The position numbers were made by a program, and so were the translations under genes. Of a DNA stretch of 50,705 nt, positions 16,050 through 25,209 are shown one piece after another; position 1 is the stretch's first letter, and every line of letters starts with the position of its first letter. Source of the stretch: Akkermansiaceae bacterium (GTDB lineage Bacteria > Verrucomicrobiota > Verrucomicrobiia > Verrucomicrobiales > Akkermansiaceae); contig JANRFH010000002.1 in assembly GCA_030725745.1 (NCBI GenBank), forward strand, positions 85,699 through 136,403, given 5' to 3'. The notes beneath the pieces are model-generated. The model did no database searches and had not been told where the DNA came from. It saw only the letters and a list, made by a program, of their open reading frames with translations.

Positions 16050-17390
16050 TTATGCTTCTGGTGTGGCTTCAAATTCCTCTTGGGAAACTTCGGTGACCTT
16101 CGCCTCTTCCAAAAGGAAGTCAATGGTGCGACCGATGACCATGGAGTTCCGGATGGACTGGATCTGGTTGTTTTTCTGGAGATCCTTGATGACCTTTTTG
16201 ATGGGCTCCTTACGCTGCTGAGCGATCTGGCTGATGTGCTGGAGGAGATCGGCGTCTGGGACGGTGATCTTTTCCTCACCGGCGATTTCTTGGAGGATGA
16301 AGTTGGTGCGGAGGTTGGTGACGGCTCGCTGTGTGGCGGCTGCGAAGATCTGCTCTTCTTTGCCGGCGATGTCTTCATTGGAGGCACCAGCCTTGTTGCC
16401 TTCTTGGACGATGGCGTTTGCTTGGTTCTGCGTCTCGCGCGTGACGATATCCTCGGGGAGTTCGAACTGGGCGGCGGCGTTGAGTTGCTCGACGATCTGG
16501 TTGACCTTGAGTTCGTTGATCTGCTTGGTCTTTTCCTGGGACATGTTGCCCTTGATCATGTCCTTGATTTCCTCAAGCGACTTGTCAGGGACGAGTTTTG
16601 CGGCGAATTCGTCGTTCAGCTCAGGGAGTTTCGCTTCCTTGATGCCGGTGAGGGTGGTGTGGAGGGTCATTTCCTTGCCGCGTAGCTCCTCGAAGGGGAA
16701 TTCATCGTCGAGGGTGATAGTGACGTCCTTTTTGTCGCCTTCCTTCATGCCGACGAGCTGATCGGCGTAGCCGGGGAGGAAGGAGCCTTCTTTGATGGGG
16801 AGCCAGTGATTTTCACGCTTGGCGAGGTAGTTGCCCTTTTCACCGATGACTTCGGTGAGCGGCTGGCCATCGATAGTGGAGGTGAAATCGACGACGGCGA
16901 TGTCGTCATTCTGGAGAGGGCGGTCGGAAATGTCGTCGAACTCGGCGAGGCGCTCGCGGAGGTTTTCGAGCTGGGCGTTGATTTCCTCGTCGGTGACTTC
17001 AGCGGAAGGAGCTTTGACCTCAAGGCCTTTGTAAGTCGGGAGGGTGAACTCCGGGGCGAGGATGAGCTTGGTGTCGAAGGCGATGGAGCCGTCTGGGCGC
17101 TCGTTGACGTTATCCGGGAAGCCGAAGTCGAGGACTTTGAGTTTTTCTTTTTCGAGGGCTTGGTCGCAAGCTTCGCCGAAGAGGGCGTCCTTGAGTTCAT
17201 CAGAGATTTGTTTGCCGAAACGTTTCTGGATCACGCTTTTCGGGGCTTTTCCGGGGCGGAAGCCAGAGAGTTTTGCCTGGGATGCGTAGGTGGCGGTGAT
17301 GGATTCGCGCTTGGCGGCGACATCAGCGGAGGGAACCTCCACGCTGAGGGTTGCGATGCACTTTGGCTGTTTTTCGACGACGATATTCAT
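16050..17390 (-). CDS. tig: Trigger factor, ribosome-associated chaperone and prolyl isomerase
   Basis: Binds nascent chains at the ribosome exit. It has 446 residues from the ATG at 17390 (MNIVVEKQP), which matches the beta strand that starts this family; a further 20 in-frame codons upstream look untranslated. The ribosome-binding signature is FRPGKAPKSVIQKRFGK. The FKBP-like isomerase domain (about 155-240) includes DFTSTIDGQPL, PGYADQLVGMKEGDKKDV and FPFEELRGK. A long helical C-terminal domain ends EEFEATPEA. It starts the tig-clpP-clpX operon. Confidence 0.95.
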   Translation of the reverse strand: MNIVVEKQPKCIATLSVEVPSADVAAKRESITATYASQAKLSGFRPGKAPKSVIQKRFGKQISDELKDALFGEACDQALEKEKLKVLDFGFPDNVNERPDGSIAFDTKLILAPEFTLPTYKGLEVKAPSAEVTDEEINAQLENLRERLAEFDDISDRPLQNDDIAVVDFTSTIDGQPLTEVIGEKGNYLAKRENHWLPIKEGSFLPGYADQLVGMKEGDKKDVTITLDDEFPFEELRGKEMTLHTTLTGIKEAKLPELNDEFAAKLVPDKSLEEIKDMIKGNMSQEKTKQINELKVNQIVEQLNAAAQFELPEDIVTRETQNQANAIVQEGNKAGASNEDIAGKEEQIFAAATQRAVTNLRTNFILQEIAGEEKITVPDADLLQHISQIAQQRKEPIKKVIKDLQKNNQIQSIRNSMVIGRTIDFLLEEAKVTEVSQEEFEATPEA

Positions 17391-17464
17391 AAAATTTCTG
17401 CGGTGGGGCGGGGAAAGTAGGGTCGGGGGAGCCGGATTGGCAACTTTCAACTGGTAAGGGGGAT

Positions 17465-17502
17465 AAAAAAGCGCCGCAGCCTGTGTGAGAGGCAGCGGCG
17501 CT
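17465..17502 (-). terminator. Rho-independent terminator of the PEP-CTERM gene
   Basis: Arms AGCGCCGCAGCC (17470-17481) and GGCAGCGGCGCT (17491-17502) pair over 12 bases with one mismatch and are followed on the minus strand by a U-run (A-run 17465-17470). It lies 20 bases past the gene stop and isolates this gene from tig. Confidence 0.88.
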
Positions 17503-17522
17503 GGGGAGAATCAGAAACCTGA

Positions 17523-18355
17523 TTAGCGGCGGCGGCGGAGAAGGGCGAGTGCGCCCAAGGCTCCGAGGAGAGCGGTGGATGGCTCGGGAACCGCGTCAAA
17601 GGTGATGCCGGTGATGCTGCCGCCTTGAGCAGCGGTCCGTTGTGAATTTTCGATCGCAAAGACTCCGGATGTTTCGCCATTCAGATCGATGTCAAAAAAG
17701 ACCATGTTTGGAATGCTCCCGGCAGTGGTCTCCAAGCCTGTGACTGTAGAATACACGGTTGAACCACCGTCAGTGATTCGGAAACCGGTGGGATCCCAAC
17801 GCGCATCACTCGTTCCTTCGGTTCCGGCAATAATACCGAGACGGAATAGTTGCGGCGTGCTGGCATTGAAGGTGATTTCCAAGAGTTCACCCCATGCGCC
17901 GGCTCCACCTTCGTCTGTTCGTGTGTTGAAAGCGACATTCGCCCAGTCAGCAACAGTGGTGCTAATACCAACCGTAGGATTGTCCATCGGTCCCTGATCA
18001 CTGCTGGCACGGACATTGTTGGCCATGTGCTGTCCTGCCGTAACCGTGGCCCAGGTCGCTCCAACTTTGGTATGGGCAGCCGCGAAAGATGTGCCGCCGC
18101 TTCCAATAGCAGTTCCACCACCCATCATGACCAGCCCTTCGGTTCCGTAGGCATTGTCCACCGTGCCGACATCGAAGGTTTTGATGACACCGCTGGATCG
18201 GTAAGAGTTCACTTGGTTGGTTTGAGCGGCAACGCCGGTTGCGCCAAAGAGATCGTAACCCGTGCCATCACCCACAGCGGTACAATGATTGCGGCCTGGG
18301 ATGAGGCGGAAAACGCCAAAAGTGCGAAGGTTACTAGAGATGCGGGAATCTTCAT
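17523..18355 (-). pseudogene. PEP-CTERM-sorted exported protein, frameshifted after the signal peptide
   Basis: The C-terminus carries a textbook PEP-CTERM sorting tag (VPEPSTALLGALGALALL plus four arginines). The mature part has a beta-rich, Gly/Thr/Ala-rich composition of a surface protein. In the single 250-aa frame the only start is a GTG at 18275 and no signal peptide is present. A good signal peptide (MKIPASLVTFALLAFSASSQ, then AA) starts at an ATG at 18355 in another frame and runs into the mature frame at about 18280-18290; adding one base near GTACC/GCTGTG joins them. So the gene has a one-base deletion, a sequencing error, or a programmed -1 shift. Function otherwise unknown. Confidence 0.75.
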
Positions 18356-18446
18356 GTTGTTTTTGTTTTGGGGATTACTAGCTTCCGAGATGTGTAAATC
18401 GCTGAAATGCAAGGGTTTAACTTACCATCTACCGATGACTCGTCTG

Positions 18447-18465
18447 CCCCCTAAAATCTGGGGGG
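18447..18465. promoter_or_regulatory. C5/G5 palindrome upstream of the sensor kinase
   Basis: CCCCC (18447-18451) and a G6 run (18460-18465) flank an AT-rich centre, TAAAATCT. It lies about 90 bases before the kinase start, in the divergent gap from the PEP-CTERM gene, followed by TGGTGTATTTTTC. It could be an operator of the adjacent response regulator or a short terminator-like hairpin. The palindrome is short and this is a weak call. Confidence 0.35.
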
Positions 18466-18553
18466 TGGTGTATTTTTCTGAAAATCATTCGGAATCGGTT
18501 CATGCGAGCGATTTCCTGTTTGCCGCTCAAAGGCCGGAAGGCTATCAACGACC

Positions 18554-20605
18554 ATGGTGAACGCTCCTACAGTCTTCCTGATGACACTGTTGTTGGCGTT
18601 TCAAGGGGTGTTTGCAGAAACGGGGAATGGGGTGTCTGAATATGAGGGGCAGACCCTGGAGCAAATTGAGTTCAAGCTGGAGCAGATTGATCGCGAACTC
18701 GATGGGCTGGCGAGATTCACGCTGCGCAGCGGGTTGGGAAACATTGGGTGGATTTCCAAGCGGGATCATAGACCTAATAATAAGCAATGGGTGGAGATCA
18801 CTCTTGCGCAGGAGGCGGAAATTGACCGGATTGTGTTGGCTCCTGTTATCTGGAACGATGCGATGAAAGGGCCGCAGGCGGATGCGCTGCCGGAAGCATT
18901 CGATATCATTGTAGGGACTGGAGCTGAAGATGAGGGGCGGGTCATCGCCAGTCTCGGAGCCGAAGACGAGTTTTTGCCGCGTATTGCGCCGCTGGTGATA
19001 CGCATTCCGCCTACGAAAGCCACTTGGGTGAGGATACAGCCAAGCAGGCTATCAGCAGATGCGCGGACGGGGAATTATCAATTTAGTCTCTCCGAAATCA
19101 TGGTCTTTAGTGGCGAGAGGAATGTCGCCTTGGGCTGCCAAGTGCGAGTTTCCTCGAACATCGGGGGATGGGGGGCGGCTGGTATATATAAGGAGGCGCT
19201 GGTGGATGGATTCACCCCTTACCTGATGGATGCTTCCACGGGGGAAGACAGCAACGCGTTCAAAGTGTTTTTCAACGAAGGCCAGCGCTTCTCAGCTGTA
19301 ATAGATCTGGGGGAGGAAGTCCCGGTAGATGAAATCCGCCTGCATACGGCGGATGCAAGTGAGTATGTCCCGCAGTTGGTTCCGGGTGACTTTGGCCTGC
19401 CGGCCGATCTTTTGATCGAGGGGGCCAATCTTCCGAATTTTTCCGATGCGACCCCACTTGTGGCCTACCAGAAAGGCTCACTTTACCAGCTAGGCCCCAT
19501 TCTTTCATGGTATTTGCCGGAAACGAGCTGCCGCTACATCCGGCTATCTGCACCCGAGGGCTATGAAATTCCTGAGAGTGACATGCAGCCGTTCTGTGTG
19601 ATTTTGGCGGAAATCGAAGTTGTCTCCAAAGGGCGCAATGTTGCTAAGGGAAAGGCTCCGAAAATCCCCCGCAAGCCGGGTATTGCTTTGCTTTTCCCAA
19701 GTGAGCTTACGGATGGGCGGAATCACTTTGGGGACATTCTTTCCACCTCCGAATGGATGGATCAGCTGGCTCGCCGCCATGATCTGGAAGCCGAGCGCCC
19801 CGGTGTGGCGGCGGCGCTACAGCTCCGCTACGAGCAGCAGAAAGCGAAATTGATCCGCATTTCCTGGATCGCGGCGATTTTCGGAGCGGGGATCATTTTC
19901 ACCATGATGATCGGGCGGATGCTGCGGATGCGTGCGATCGAAAAGCTGAGGGAGCGGCTTGCGGCGGACATGCATGACGAGCTCGGGGCCAATATCCACA
20001 CGATTGGCTTGCTCAGCGACAGCGCGAACGCTTCGCGCGAATCTGAGGAAGAATGGGAAATGCTGCACCGGAGGATACGTGCGCTGACCGAGCAAACCGG
20101 ACGGGCGGTGAGGAGGTGCTCAAAGGTGGTGGATGATGCGGCGAATTATACGGATCTGATCGAGGACATGAAGCGCACGGCACGGAGGATCACCGGGCAG
20201 TTCGAGCATAGCATTTCCATCGAGGGTGAGGAGTATTTAGGGCGGTTCAGTTCACAAACGCTGCTCGATACCTACCTTTTCTACAAAGAGTGTCTCGTAA
20301 ATATCTACCGGCATTCCCACGCGACTAGGTTTCAGACTCATATGATAGCCGCTCAAAAGGAGATTATTCTTACGGTCTCCGACAACGGGCAGGGTCTCCC
20401 GGAAGGCTTGGCAGGGGATGCGCCACCCTCTCTGAAACGGCGGGCACGGCTATTGAGGGGCAAACTTTCTATCGAAAAACGCGAGGAAGGCGGAACGCGC
20501 CTTGTCCTGAAAGTCCGCAACCGGAAGTGGTGGCAGGGCAAAGGTGGCATTTCCTCCGAATCCAAGGTAGCTTTTGGTAGTCTCTCCCAAACTGAAACCC
20601 CATGA
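18554..20605 (+). CDS. Membrane sensor histidine kinase with periplasmic discoidin-like domains
   Basis: The sensor half of a two-component system, 683 residues. A signal peptide (1-21) is followed by a heptad-rich helix (about 30-52). A large periplasmic region (about 55-360) contains two units that look like F5/8 type C (discoidin, carbohydrate-binding) domains: GNIGWISKRDHRPNNKQWVEI near 62 and, later, NVALGCQVRVSSNIGGWG with EALVDG. A membrane helix lies at about 433-455. The HisKA_3 domain has the phospho-acceptor His474 in ADMHDELGANIH, and an HATPase domain ends with NGQGLP. It overlaps the response regulator gene by the ATGA of 20602-20605. Sensing a polysaccharide is inferred from the domain type. 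Confidence 0.85.
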   Translation: MVNAPTVFLMTLLLAFQGVFAETGNGVSEYEGQTLEQIEFKLEQIDRELDGLARFTLRSGLGNIGWISKRDHRPNNKQWVEITLAQEAEIDRIVLAPVIWNDAMKGPQADALPEAFDIIVGTGAEDEGRVIASLGAEDEFLPRIAPLVIRIPPTKATWVRIQPSRLSADARTGNYQFSLSEIMVFSGERNVALGCQVRVSSNIGGWGAAGIYKEALVDGFTPYLMDASTGEDSNAFKVFFNEGQRFSAVIDLGEEVPVDEIRLHTADASEYVPQLVPGDFGLPADLLIEGANLPNFSDATPLVAYQKGSLYQLGPILSWYLPETSCRYIRLSAPEGYEIPESDMQPFCVILAEIEVVSKGRNVAKGKAPKIPRKPGIALLFPSELTDGRNHFGDILSTSEWMDQLARRHDLEAERPGVAAALQLRYEQQKAKLIRISWIAAIFGAGIIFTMMIGRMLRMRAIEKLRERLAADMHDELGANIHTIGLLSDSANASRESEEEWEMLHRRIRALTEQTGRAVRRCSKVVDDAANYTDLIEDMKRTARRITGQFEHSISIEGEEYLGRFSSQTLLDTYLFYKECLVNIYRHSHATRFQTHMIAAQKEIILTVSDNGQGLPEGLAGDAPPSLKRRARLLRGKLSIEKREEGGTRLVLKVRNRKWWQGKGGISSESKVAFGSLSQTETP

Positions 20606-21258
20606 ATAAAACCATCAAAGTGATGATGATCGAGGATCATCCGGAATATCGCGAGGCCGTGCAGCACGTTCTTGCCAAGGAGAAGGATATCAATTTCGTT
20701 GGTGTTTTCGGAAATGCGGATCAAGCACTGCGCAGCCTCCAGCAGGAGAATCACTCGGATCTTCCTGATGTGATTCTCCTAGACCTGTGCCTCCCTGGGA
20801 TGTCCGGGTTTGAGGCGATGTCGTGGATCGTGGAATACGCTCCGTTGGCGAAAATTATGGTTCTCAGCCAGTCTGACAAAGAGTCTGAGGTGTTTGCAGC
20901 GATTCAAAAAGGAGCTTCCGGGTATCTTTTGAAATCCTCGACAATGGACGAGATCAAGTCTGGGATCAGAACCGTGATGACTGGGGGGGCCACGCTGGAT
21001 CCTTCCATTGCCAAATATTTATTAAACGAACTTCGCGCGCAGGTCTCACGCGAGCAAGAGGATCAGGCGCTCACTCCGAGGGAAATAGATATCCTGAAGC
21101 TGATCGCCGAGGGACTCTCCCAGAAAGACATAGCACGCCAACTGAAGCTGAGCGTTTACACCGTTGCAGAACACCTGACCCACATCTACGGGAAGCTCCA
21201 AGTGCAGAATGCTCCTTCTGCAGTCAGCAAGGCATTCAGAAGCGGGATACTGAAGTGA
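20602..21258 (+). CDS. NarL/FixJ-type response regulator
   Basis: A DNA-binding output partner of the kinase before it, 218 residues. The receiver domain has the acidic pair at E11/D12 (MMIEDHPEY), phospho-acceptor Asp61 in LLDLCLPGMSG, the Ser/Thr switch at LSQSD and Lys at YLLKSS. The C-terminal LuxR-type helix-turn-helix runs over about 148-212 with LTPREIDILKLIAEGLSQ and KLSVYTVAEHLTHIYGKL. It is translationally coupled by a 4-base overlap. Targets are unknown. Confidence 0.94.
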   Translation: MNKTIKVMMIEDHPEYREAVQHVLAKEKDINFVGVFGNADQALRSLQQENHSDLPDVILLDLCLPGMSGFEAMSWIVEYAPLAKIMVLSQSDKESEVFAAIQKGASGYLLKSSTMDEIKSGIRTVMTGGATLDPSIAKYLLNELRAQVSREQEDQALTPREIDILKLIAEGLSQKDIARQLKLSVYTVAEHLTHIYGKLQVQNAPSAVSKAFRSGILK

Positions 21259-21264
21259 TTCCGG

Positions 21265-22122
21265 TCAGTCAGGAAAGACGATGGCGCGGTGGCCGTCGAT
21301 GATGGTGCGGTCGTGCACGTGGTAGCGGATGCCTTTTGCAAGGGCAGCGCGCTCGCAGTGGCGGCCGAGGCGGGCAAGATCTGTGGGGGAATGGAAGTGT
21401 GAGACACGCTCGACTTCCTGCTCGATGATAGGGCCTGCATCGAGGTCTGCGGTGACGTAGTGGCAGGTCGCACCGATGAGTTTCACCCCGCGATCGTGTG
21501 CTTGGCGGTAGGGGTTTGCGCCGATGAAGGCGGGCAGGAAGGAATGGTGTATATTGATGATCCTGCCCGAGAATTCCTGACAGAAGCTGTCCGGTAGGAT
21601 CTGCATGAAACGGGCGAGCACGATGAGCTCCACGTCCTGAGCGAGGATGAGATCGCGGATTTCGGCGAAGCCTTTTTCACGCTGCTCGCCATCCATCTCG
21701 ATGTGGTGGAAGGGCAGGTGAGAGCGTGCGGCGATGGGTGCGCAGGAGTCGCGGTTTGCGATGATGGAGGTGATCTCGATGGGCAGTTCGCCCAGCTCGG
21801 TGCGGAGGAGGATTTCGTTGAGGCAGTGGTCGGTCTTGGTGACGAGCACGGCGGTGCGCATTTTGTAAGGCAGCTCGCGGAAGTGCCAGTTCGCCCCGAG
21901 AGAGCGGCCAAGCGTGCCGAATCCGGTTTTGAAATCCTCGACAGTCACGTCCAGCCCGGAGGTGTCGATCTCCAGTCGCGCGAAGAATTTTTTCCCGATC
22001 TGATCGGAAAACTGGCTGAACTCCGTGAGGTTTCCGCTGTGCGAGGCAACGTATGAAGCGATCTTCGCGACGATGCCGGGGGAGTCCGGGGAGGAGAGCT
22101 TGAGGATGAGTCCAGGGCGCAT
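21265..22122 (-). CDS. purU: Formyltetrahydrofolate deformylase PurU
   Basis: Hydrolyses 10-formyl-tetrahydrofolate to formate and tetrahydrofolate, balancing one-carbon units and supplying formate for PurT. From the ATG at 22122 it has 285 residues. An N-terminal ACT domain (LKLSSPDSPGIVAKIASYV) is followed by the formyl-transferase fold: INIHHSFLPAFIGANPY carries the conserved Asn-His pair and ADLDAGPIIEQ the catalytic Asp. An in-frame TTG at 22131 lies inside the adjacent heptad repeat and is an unlikely start. It ends six bases from the convergent response regulator. Confidence 0.95.
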   Translation of the reverse strand: MRPGLILKLSSPDSPGIVAKIASYVASHSGNLTEFSQFSDQIGKKFFARLEIDTSGLDVTVEDFKTGFGTLGRSLGANWHFRELPYKMRTAVLVTKTDHCLNEILLRTELGELPIEITSIIANRDSCAPIAARSHLPFHHIEMDGEQREKGFAEIRDLILAQDVELIVLARFMQILPDSFCQEFSGRIINIHHSFLPAFIGANPYRQAHDRGVKLIGATCHYVTADLDAGPIIEQEVERVSHFHSPTDLARLGRHCERAALAKGIRYHVHDRTIIDGHRAIVFPD

Positions 22123-22159
22123 AACTTTCAAATTTCAATTTTCAACTCTCAAGGAAGAG
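22123..22159. repeat. 37-bp heptad element upstream of purU
   Basis: Plus-strand units are AACTTTC, AAATTTC, AATTTTC and AACTCTC, followed by AAGGAAGAG. It has exactly the length and end of the elements at 12291 and 44763, and it abuts the purU start codon with no intervening base. The minus-strand leader of purU therefore consists of CTCTTCCTT plus four AT-rich heptads and has no Shine-Dalgarno sequence. Confidence 0.85.
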
Positions 22160-22231
22160 GGCGAATGTAGGGGGCGGATGGTTGCGGGAAAATCGGTTGG
22201 TGACAAGCCTGCCGGTGGGTAGGCTGGGGAC

Positions 22232-22585
22232 ATGGAAATAAGAAACAAGGATACGCAGACGCCGTTCACGACGAAGGATGGTTCCACGATCACGAGCCTG
22301 CTTGATTCCGCCAATGCGCCGGTGAAGAACCAAAGCCTTGCGGAAGCGTTCATTCCTGCTGGTGGTGCAACGCAGCGGCACTACCACAGGGAGAGTGAAG
22401 AGTTCTACTACATTTCAGAAGGAGCGGGTGTGATGGAGATCGATGGGGAAACGCGGGAAGTAGGCGTGGGGGATGCGGTGCTGATCCCGGCGGGGGCTTG
22501 GCATGAGATCACGGCTACTACGGATCTGGTATTTCTCTGTTGCTGCGCGCCTCCCTACCGGCATGAGGATACGTATTTTGAGTGA
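22232..22585 (+). CDS. Single-domain cupin protein
   Basis: A 117-residue cytosolic beta-barrel of the cupin family. Cupin motif 1 is visible as HYHRESEEFYYISEGAG with the His/His/Glu metal set, and motif 2 as GDAVLIPAGAWHEI. Such small cupins bind a metal and may act as isomerases, dioxygenases or sugar-binding sensors; nothing here separates these. It is a single gene with ATG start at 22232. A secreted NIPSNAP gene follows 43 bases later. Confidence 0.88.
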   Translation: MEIRNKDTQTPFTTKDGSTITSLLDSANAPVKNQSLAEAFIPAGGATQRHYHRESEEFYYISEGAGVMEIDGETREVGVGDAVLIPAGAWHEITATTDLVFLCCCAPPYRHEDTYFE

Positions 22586-22628
22586 AATTTCACATTGCGG
22601 AATATTTCGCGCCCGTCAGTTTGTAGTG

Positions 22629-23423
22629 ATGATCAAAACCCTTGTGTTCTCGTTCTTGTTTTGCGCTTTTGCCGTTTGTGGTGCGCGGGCTCAAATGGCA
22701 GGCGACAAAATGCCCAAATTTGATGGCGAAACCGTTCTCGAGCTCCGCACTTACCATGCCGCTCCCGGAAAGCTTGATGCGCTACTCACCCGTTTCCGCG
22801 ATCATACCTGCGGACTTTTTACCAAGCATGGCATGGCCAGTGTTTGCTATTGGGTTCCCGCTGAAAATCCGGACAATCTCCTGGTCTATCTTCTGGCATT
22901 TCCTGATATGGATTCGCGCAATAAATCATGGAAGGAATTCAGCAAAGATCCGGATTGGAAAAAAGCCGCGGCAGAATCCCAAAGAGACGGGAAGCTGGTG
23001 GAGAAGGTGGATCAGCTCTTTCTCATTCCGACGGATTTCGCCGAAGGGTTCGGAGTTCCTTTCGCTGGAGATGCCGAGCGCCTGTTCGAGATGCGCACTT
23101 ACACCGCAACTGAAGGCGAACTCGCGAGCTTGGATTCGCGTTTTCGGGATCATACCCTCACCCTATTCAAGAGGCATGGCATCACGAACCTCGGGTATTT
23201 TCATTTGAGCCCTGACCAACCGGGCGCCGAGAACACCCTGCTCTATTTCATCGCCCACAAGGATGCGGAAGCCGCCAAGAAATCATGGGAGGATTTCAGG
23301 AATGATCGCGATTGGGTGGCGGTGAAGAAGGCTTCCGAAGAAAAAGCGGGCGGTTCGTTGACGGTCGAGGGCGGGGTTAAATCACTATATTTAAAACCGA
23401 CCGACTTTTCTCCGGTGAGATAG
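22629..23423 (+). CDS. Exported double-NIPSNAP-domain protein
   Basis: From the ATG at 22629 it has 264 residues with a signal peptide of about 20 residues (LVFSFLFCAFAVCGARAQ). Two tandem NIPSNAP domains (dimeric alpha-beta barrel fold) follow, each starting with an E-R-TY strand: LELRTYHAAPGKLDALLTRF and FEMRTYTATEGELASLDSRF. Both continue with RDHT...FKRHG/FTKHG, and each has a KSW-DF-DW segment. The first 42 codons of the longer frame overlap the cupin gene and are rejected in favour of this start. Function unknown; NIPSNAP proteins are poorly characterised in bacteria. It lies immediately before the urea transporter genes but has no obvious link. Confidence 0.82.
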   Translation: MIKTLVFSFLFCAFAVCGARAQMAGDKMPKFDGETVLELRTYHAAPGKLDALLTRFRDHTCGLFTKHGMASVCYWVPAENPDNLLVYLLAFPDMDSRNKSWKEFSKDPDWKKAAAESQRDGKLVEKVDQLFLIPTDFAEGFGVPFAGDAERLFEMRTYTATEGELASLDSRFRDHTLTLFKRHGITNLGYFHLSPDQPGAENTLLYFIAHKDAEAAKKSWEDFRNDRDWVAVKKASEEKAGGSLTVEGGVKSLYLKPTDFSPVR

Positions 23424-23445
23424 TATTATATCAAGCGCAGACCGA

Positions 23446-23463
23446 ACTGGCATAGCCAGTGCT
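23446..23463 (+). promoter_or_regulatory. Palindrome and possible sigma-54 promoter before urtB
   Basis: ACTGGC-ATA-GCCAGT (23446-23460) is a perfect 6-3-6 palindrome. The same bases read TGGCATAGCCAGTGCT at 23448-23463, which keeps the invariant GG and GC of a sigma-54 promoter at the correct distance and matches 10 of 12 informative consensus positions. The expected transcript start (about 23474) would leave only a five-base leader before the ATG at 23479, which weakens the promoter reading and leaves an operator as the alternative. Confidence 0.45.
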
Positions 23464-23478
23464 TAGTTGGCGTTTGTG

Positions 23479-25209
23479 ATGGTCTCCCCCACGATTACTA
23501 GGAATATCCTTTGGGTTTCGTGTGTCATCGCACTTCTTTTTTGCGCAAACAAAATTTCTGCTCAGGAAGAATCCGTCAAAAAGAAGATCGCTGCGATCAT
23601 CGCGCTGGGAGAAGGTGATGAGCAGACTGAAGCCGTGCTCGCGCTGAAAAAGACTCCGAGTCCTGAGATTGTCGGGTGGTTGGAGAAATGGAAACAGGGA
23701 GTCATCTATATCTACGAGGCTCCTGACGGGACGATCATTCCCGTAATCATGGGTGATAAGATCGAAGGAACTCGCAAAACGGCGATTAGCAGGTTTTCCG
23801 ATGATTCGCCCGTCCTTGATGAGTCTGGAGAACAGGTGGGAGTGGGGAAATATGATCTGGATATGGCTGATACCAACTCGAAGCTGCGAAGGGCGATGAG
23901 CGAAGTTGAGAGCCTTGCGTCGCTGGCTGATCCGGATCCTGAGGAGCGGATCAAGGCCATTGTGAAATCAGCGATAGGACAGAGGCAAGATAAACTGCCG
24001 GCGCTGCTAGAGCTTCAGAAAATCGAAACTGAAAGCAAGGTGAAGCGTGCTCTTGAAGAGTCCATCGCACTTATCAATCTGCGCTCGGATGATGCCGATA
24101 AGCGTCTGGCGGCCGCGGAATTGTTAGGCAAGCGCGGTTCTCTTGCTGCATTTGATATTCTCAAGACCATCGCAAAAGAATCCAAGGAATCCGGCGACAA
24201 AAAGATGGAGGAAGCTGCATTGCTGGGTGTGAAACGAATCGAAGCACACATTTCACGTATTAATGCAGTAGGCACTTTATTCCGCGGCGTATCTTCCGGC
24301 TCAGTGCTGCTTGTGGTGGCCATTGGGCTGGCGATCACCTTCGGGCTGATGGGCATCATTAACATGGCGCACGGAGAGTTCATCGCCGTGGGTGCCTACA
24401 CTGCCTACATGGTGCAGAATATTTTTGGAACGGGCATCAAGCTCTCGCCATTCGGCCAGTCGATCACAATTCCTGGCTTCGGGTTCGGCGAGTTTGGGAT
24501 GAGTCTATATTTCGCCGTGGCGATCCCATTGAGTTTCATTGTTGCTGCTCTAGTTGGGCTTTTGTTGGAGCGTAGCGTCATCCAGTTCCTATATCGCAGA
24601 CCACTAGAATCCCTGCTCGCAACATGGGGAGTTTCCCTCGTCATGCAGCAGCTTTTCCGACTCATCTTCGGGCCCAACAATGTGCAGGTTTCCAGTCCTG
24701 TCTGGCTTTCGGGAAACTGGACGGTGAACGATGTGGTCTTTGGCTGGAACCGCCTCTTCGTGATCGGTTTCGCCATTCTAATCATTGTCGCCACCTGGCT
24801 GGTGCTTAACAAAACCTCTCTCGGCCTCCTCATCAGGAGTGTGATGCAAAACCGGAATATGGCCGCTTGCATGGGTGTGCGCACCGAGCGTGTAAACATG
24901 ATGACCTTCGCCTTCGGTTGCGGCCTTGCGGGGCTTGCCGGTGCATTCCTTTCGCAGATCTCAAACGTCGGCCCCTCGCTCGGCCAGAACTACATCGTGG
25001 ATGCGTTCATGACAGTGGTGGTCGGCGGCGTCGGAAACATCCTCGGCACGGTGGTGAGCGCGCTCGGCATCGGCATGGCTGACCAAGGCCTCCAGCAATA
25101 CCTAGGCAATCCGGTGATCGGCAAAATCCTCGTGCTCGCCCTGATTATTCTCTTCCTCCAGTGGCGCCCACAAGGGCTCTTCGTAACCCGCTCCCGTAGC
25201 CTCGACTGA
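23479..25209 (+). CDS. urtB: Urea ABC transporter permease UrtB
   Basis: One of the two membrane subunits of the urea importer, LivH-like. From the ATG at 23479 it has 576 residues. A signal sequence and about 250 residues of charged helical periplasmic sequence precede the permease part, an N-terminal extension known in UrtB. The permease core has [20 protein letters not shown], the [23 protein letters not shown] stretch, [20 protein letters not shown] and [10 protein letters not shown]. Other in-frame starts upstream (TTG 23467, GTG 23476) would add only a few residues. It leads a tight block: urtC starts at the last base of its stop codon. Confidence 0.93.
   Translation: MVSPTITRNILWVSCVIALLFCANKISAQEESVKKKIAAIIALGEGDEQTEAVLALKKTPSPEIVGWLEKWKQGVIYIYEAPDGTIIPVIMGDKIEGTRKTAISRFSDDSPVLDESGEQVGVGKYDLDMADTNSKLRRAMSEVESLASLADPDPEERIKAIVKSAIGQRQDKLPALLELQKIETESKVKRALEESIALINLRSDDADKRLAAAELLGKRGSLAAFDILKTIAKESKESGDKKMEEAALLGVKRIEAHISRINAVGTLFRGVSSGSVLLVVAIGLAITFGLMGIINMAHGEFIAVGAYTAYMVQNIFGTGIKLSPFGQSITIPGFGFGEFGMSLYFAVAIPLSFIVAALVGLLLERSVIQFLYRRPLESLLATWGVSLVMQQLFRLIFGPNNVQVSSPVWLSGNWTVNDVVFGWNRLFVIGFAILIIVATWLVLNKTSLGLLIRSVMQNRNMAACMGVRTERVNMMTFAFGCGLAGLAGAFLSQISNVGPSLGQNYIVDAFMTVVVGGVGNILGTVVSALGIGMADQGLQQYLGNPVIGKILVLALIILFLQWRPQGLFVTRSRSLD

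Noticed and set aside
16005-16685. Long plus-strand frame opposite clpP/tig
   Set aside because: Low-complexity Leu/Gly/Asp-rich shadow of trigger factor, with no start signal or domain.
18209-18412. Separate 67-aa minus-strand protein with a signal peptide
   Set aside because: The signal peptide belongs to the frameshifted PEP-CTERM gene; the C-terminal part of this frame has no character of its own.
22503-22628. N-terminal extension of the NIPSNAP protein
   Set aside because: It overlaps the cupin gene in another frame, and a good signal peptide starts at the ATG at 22629.
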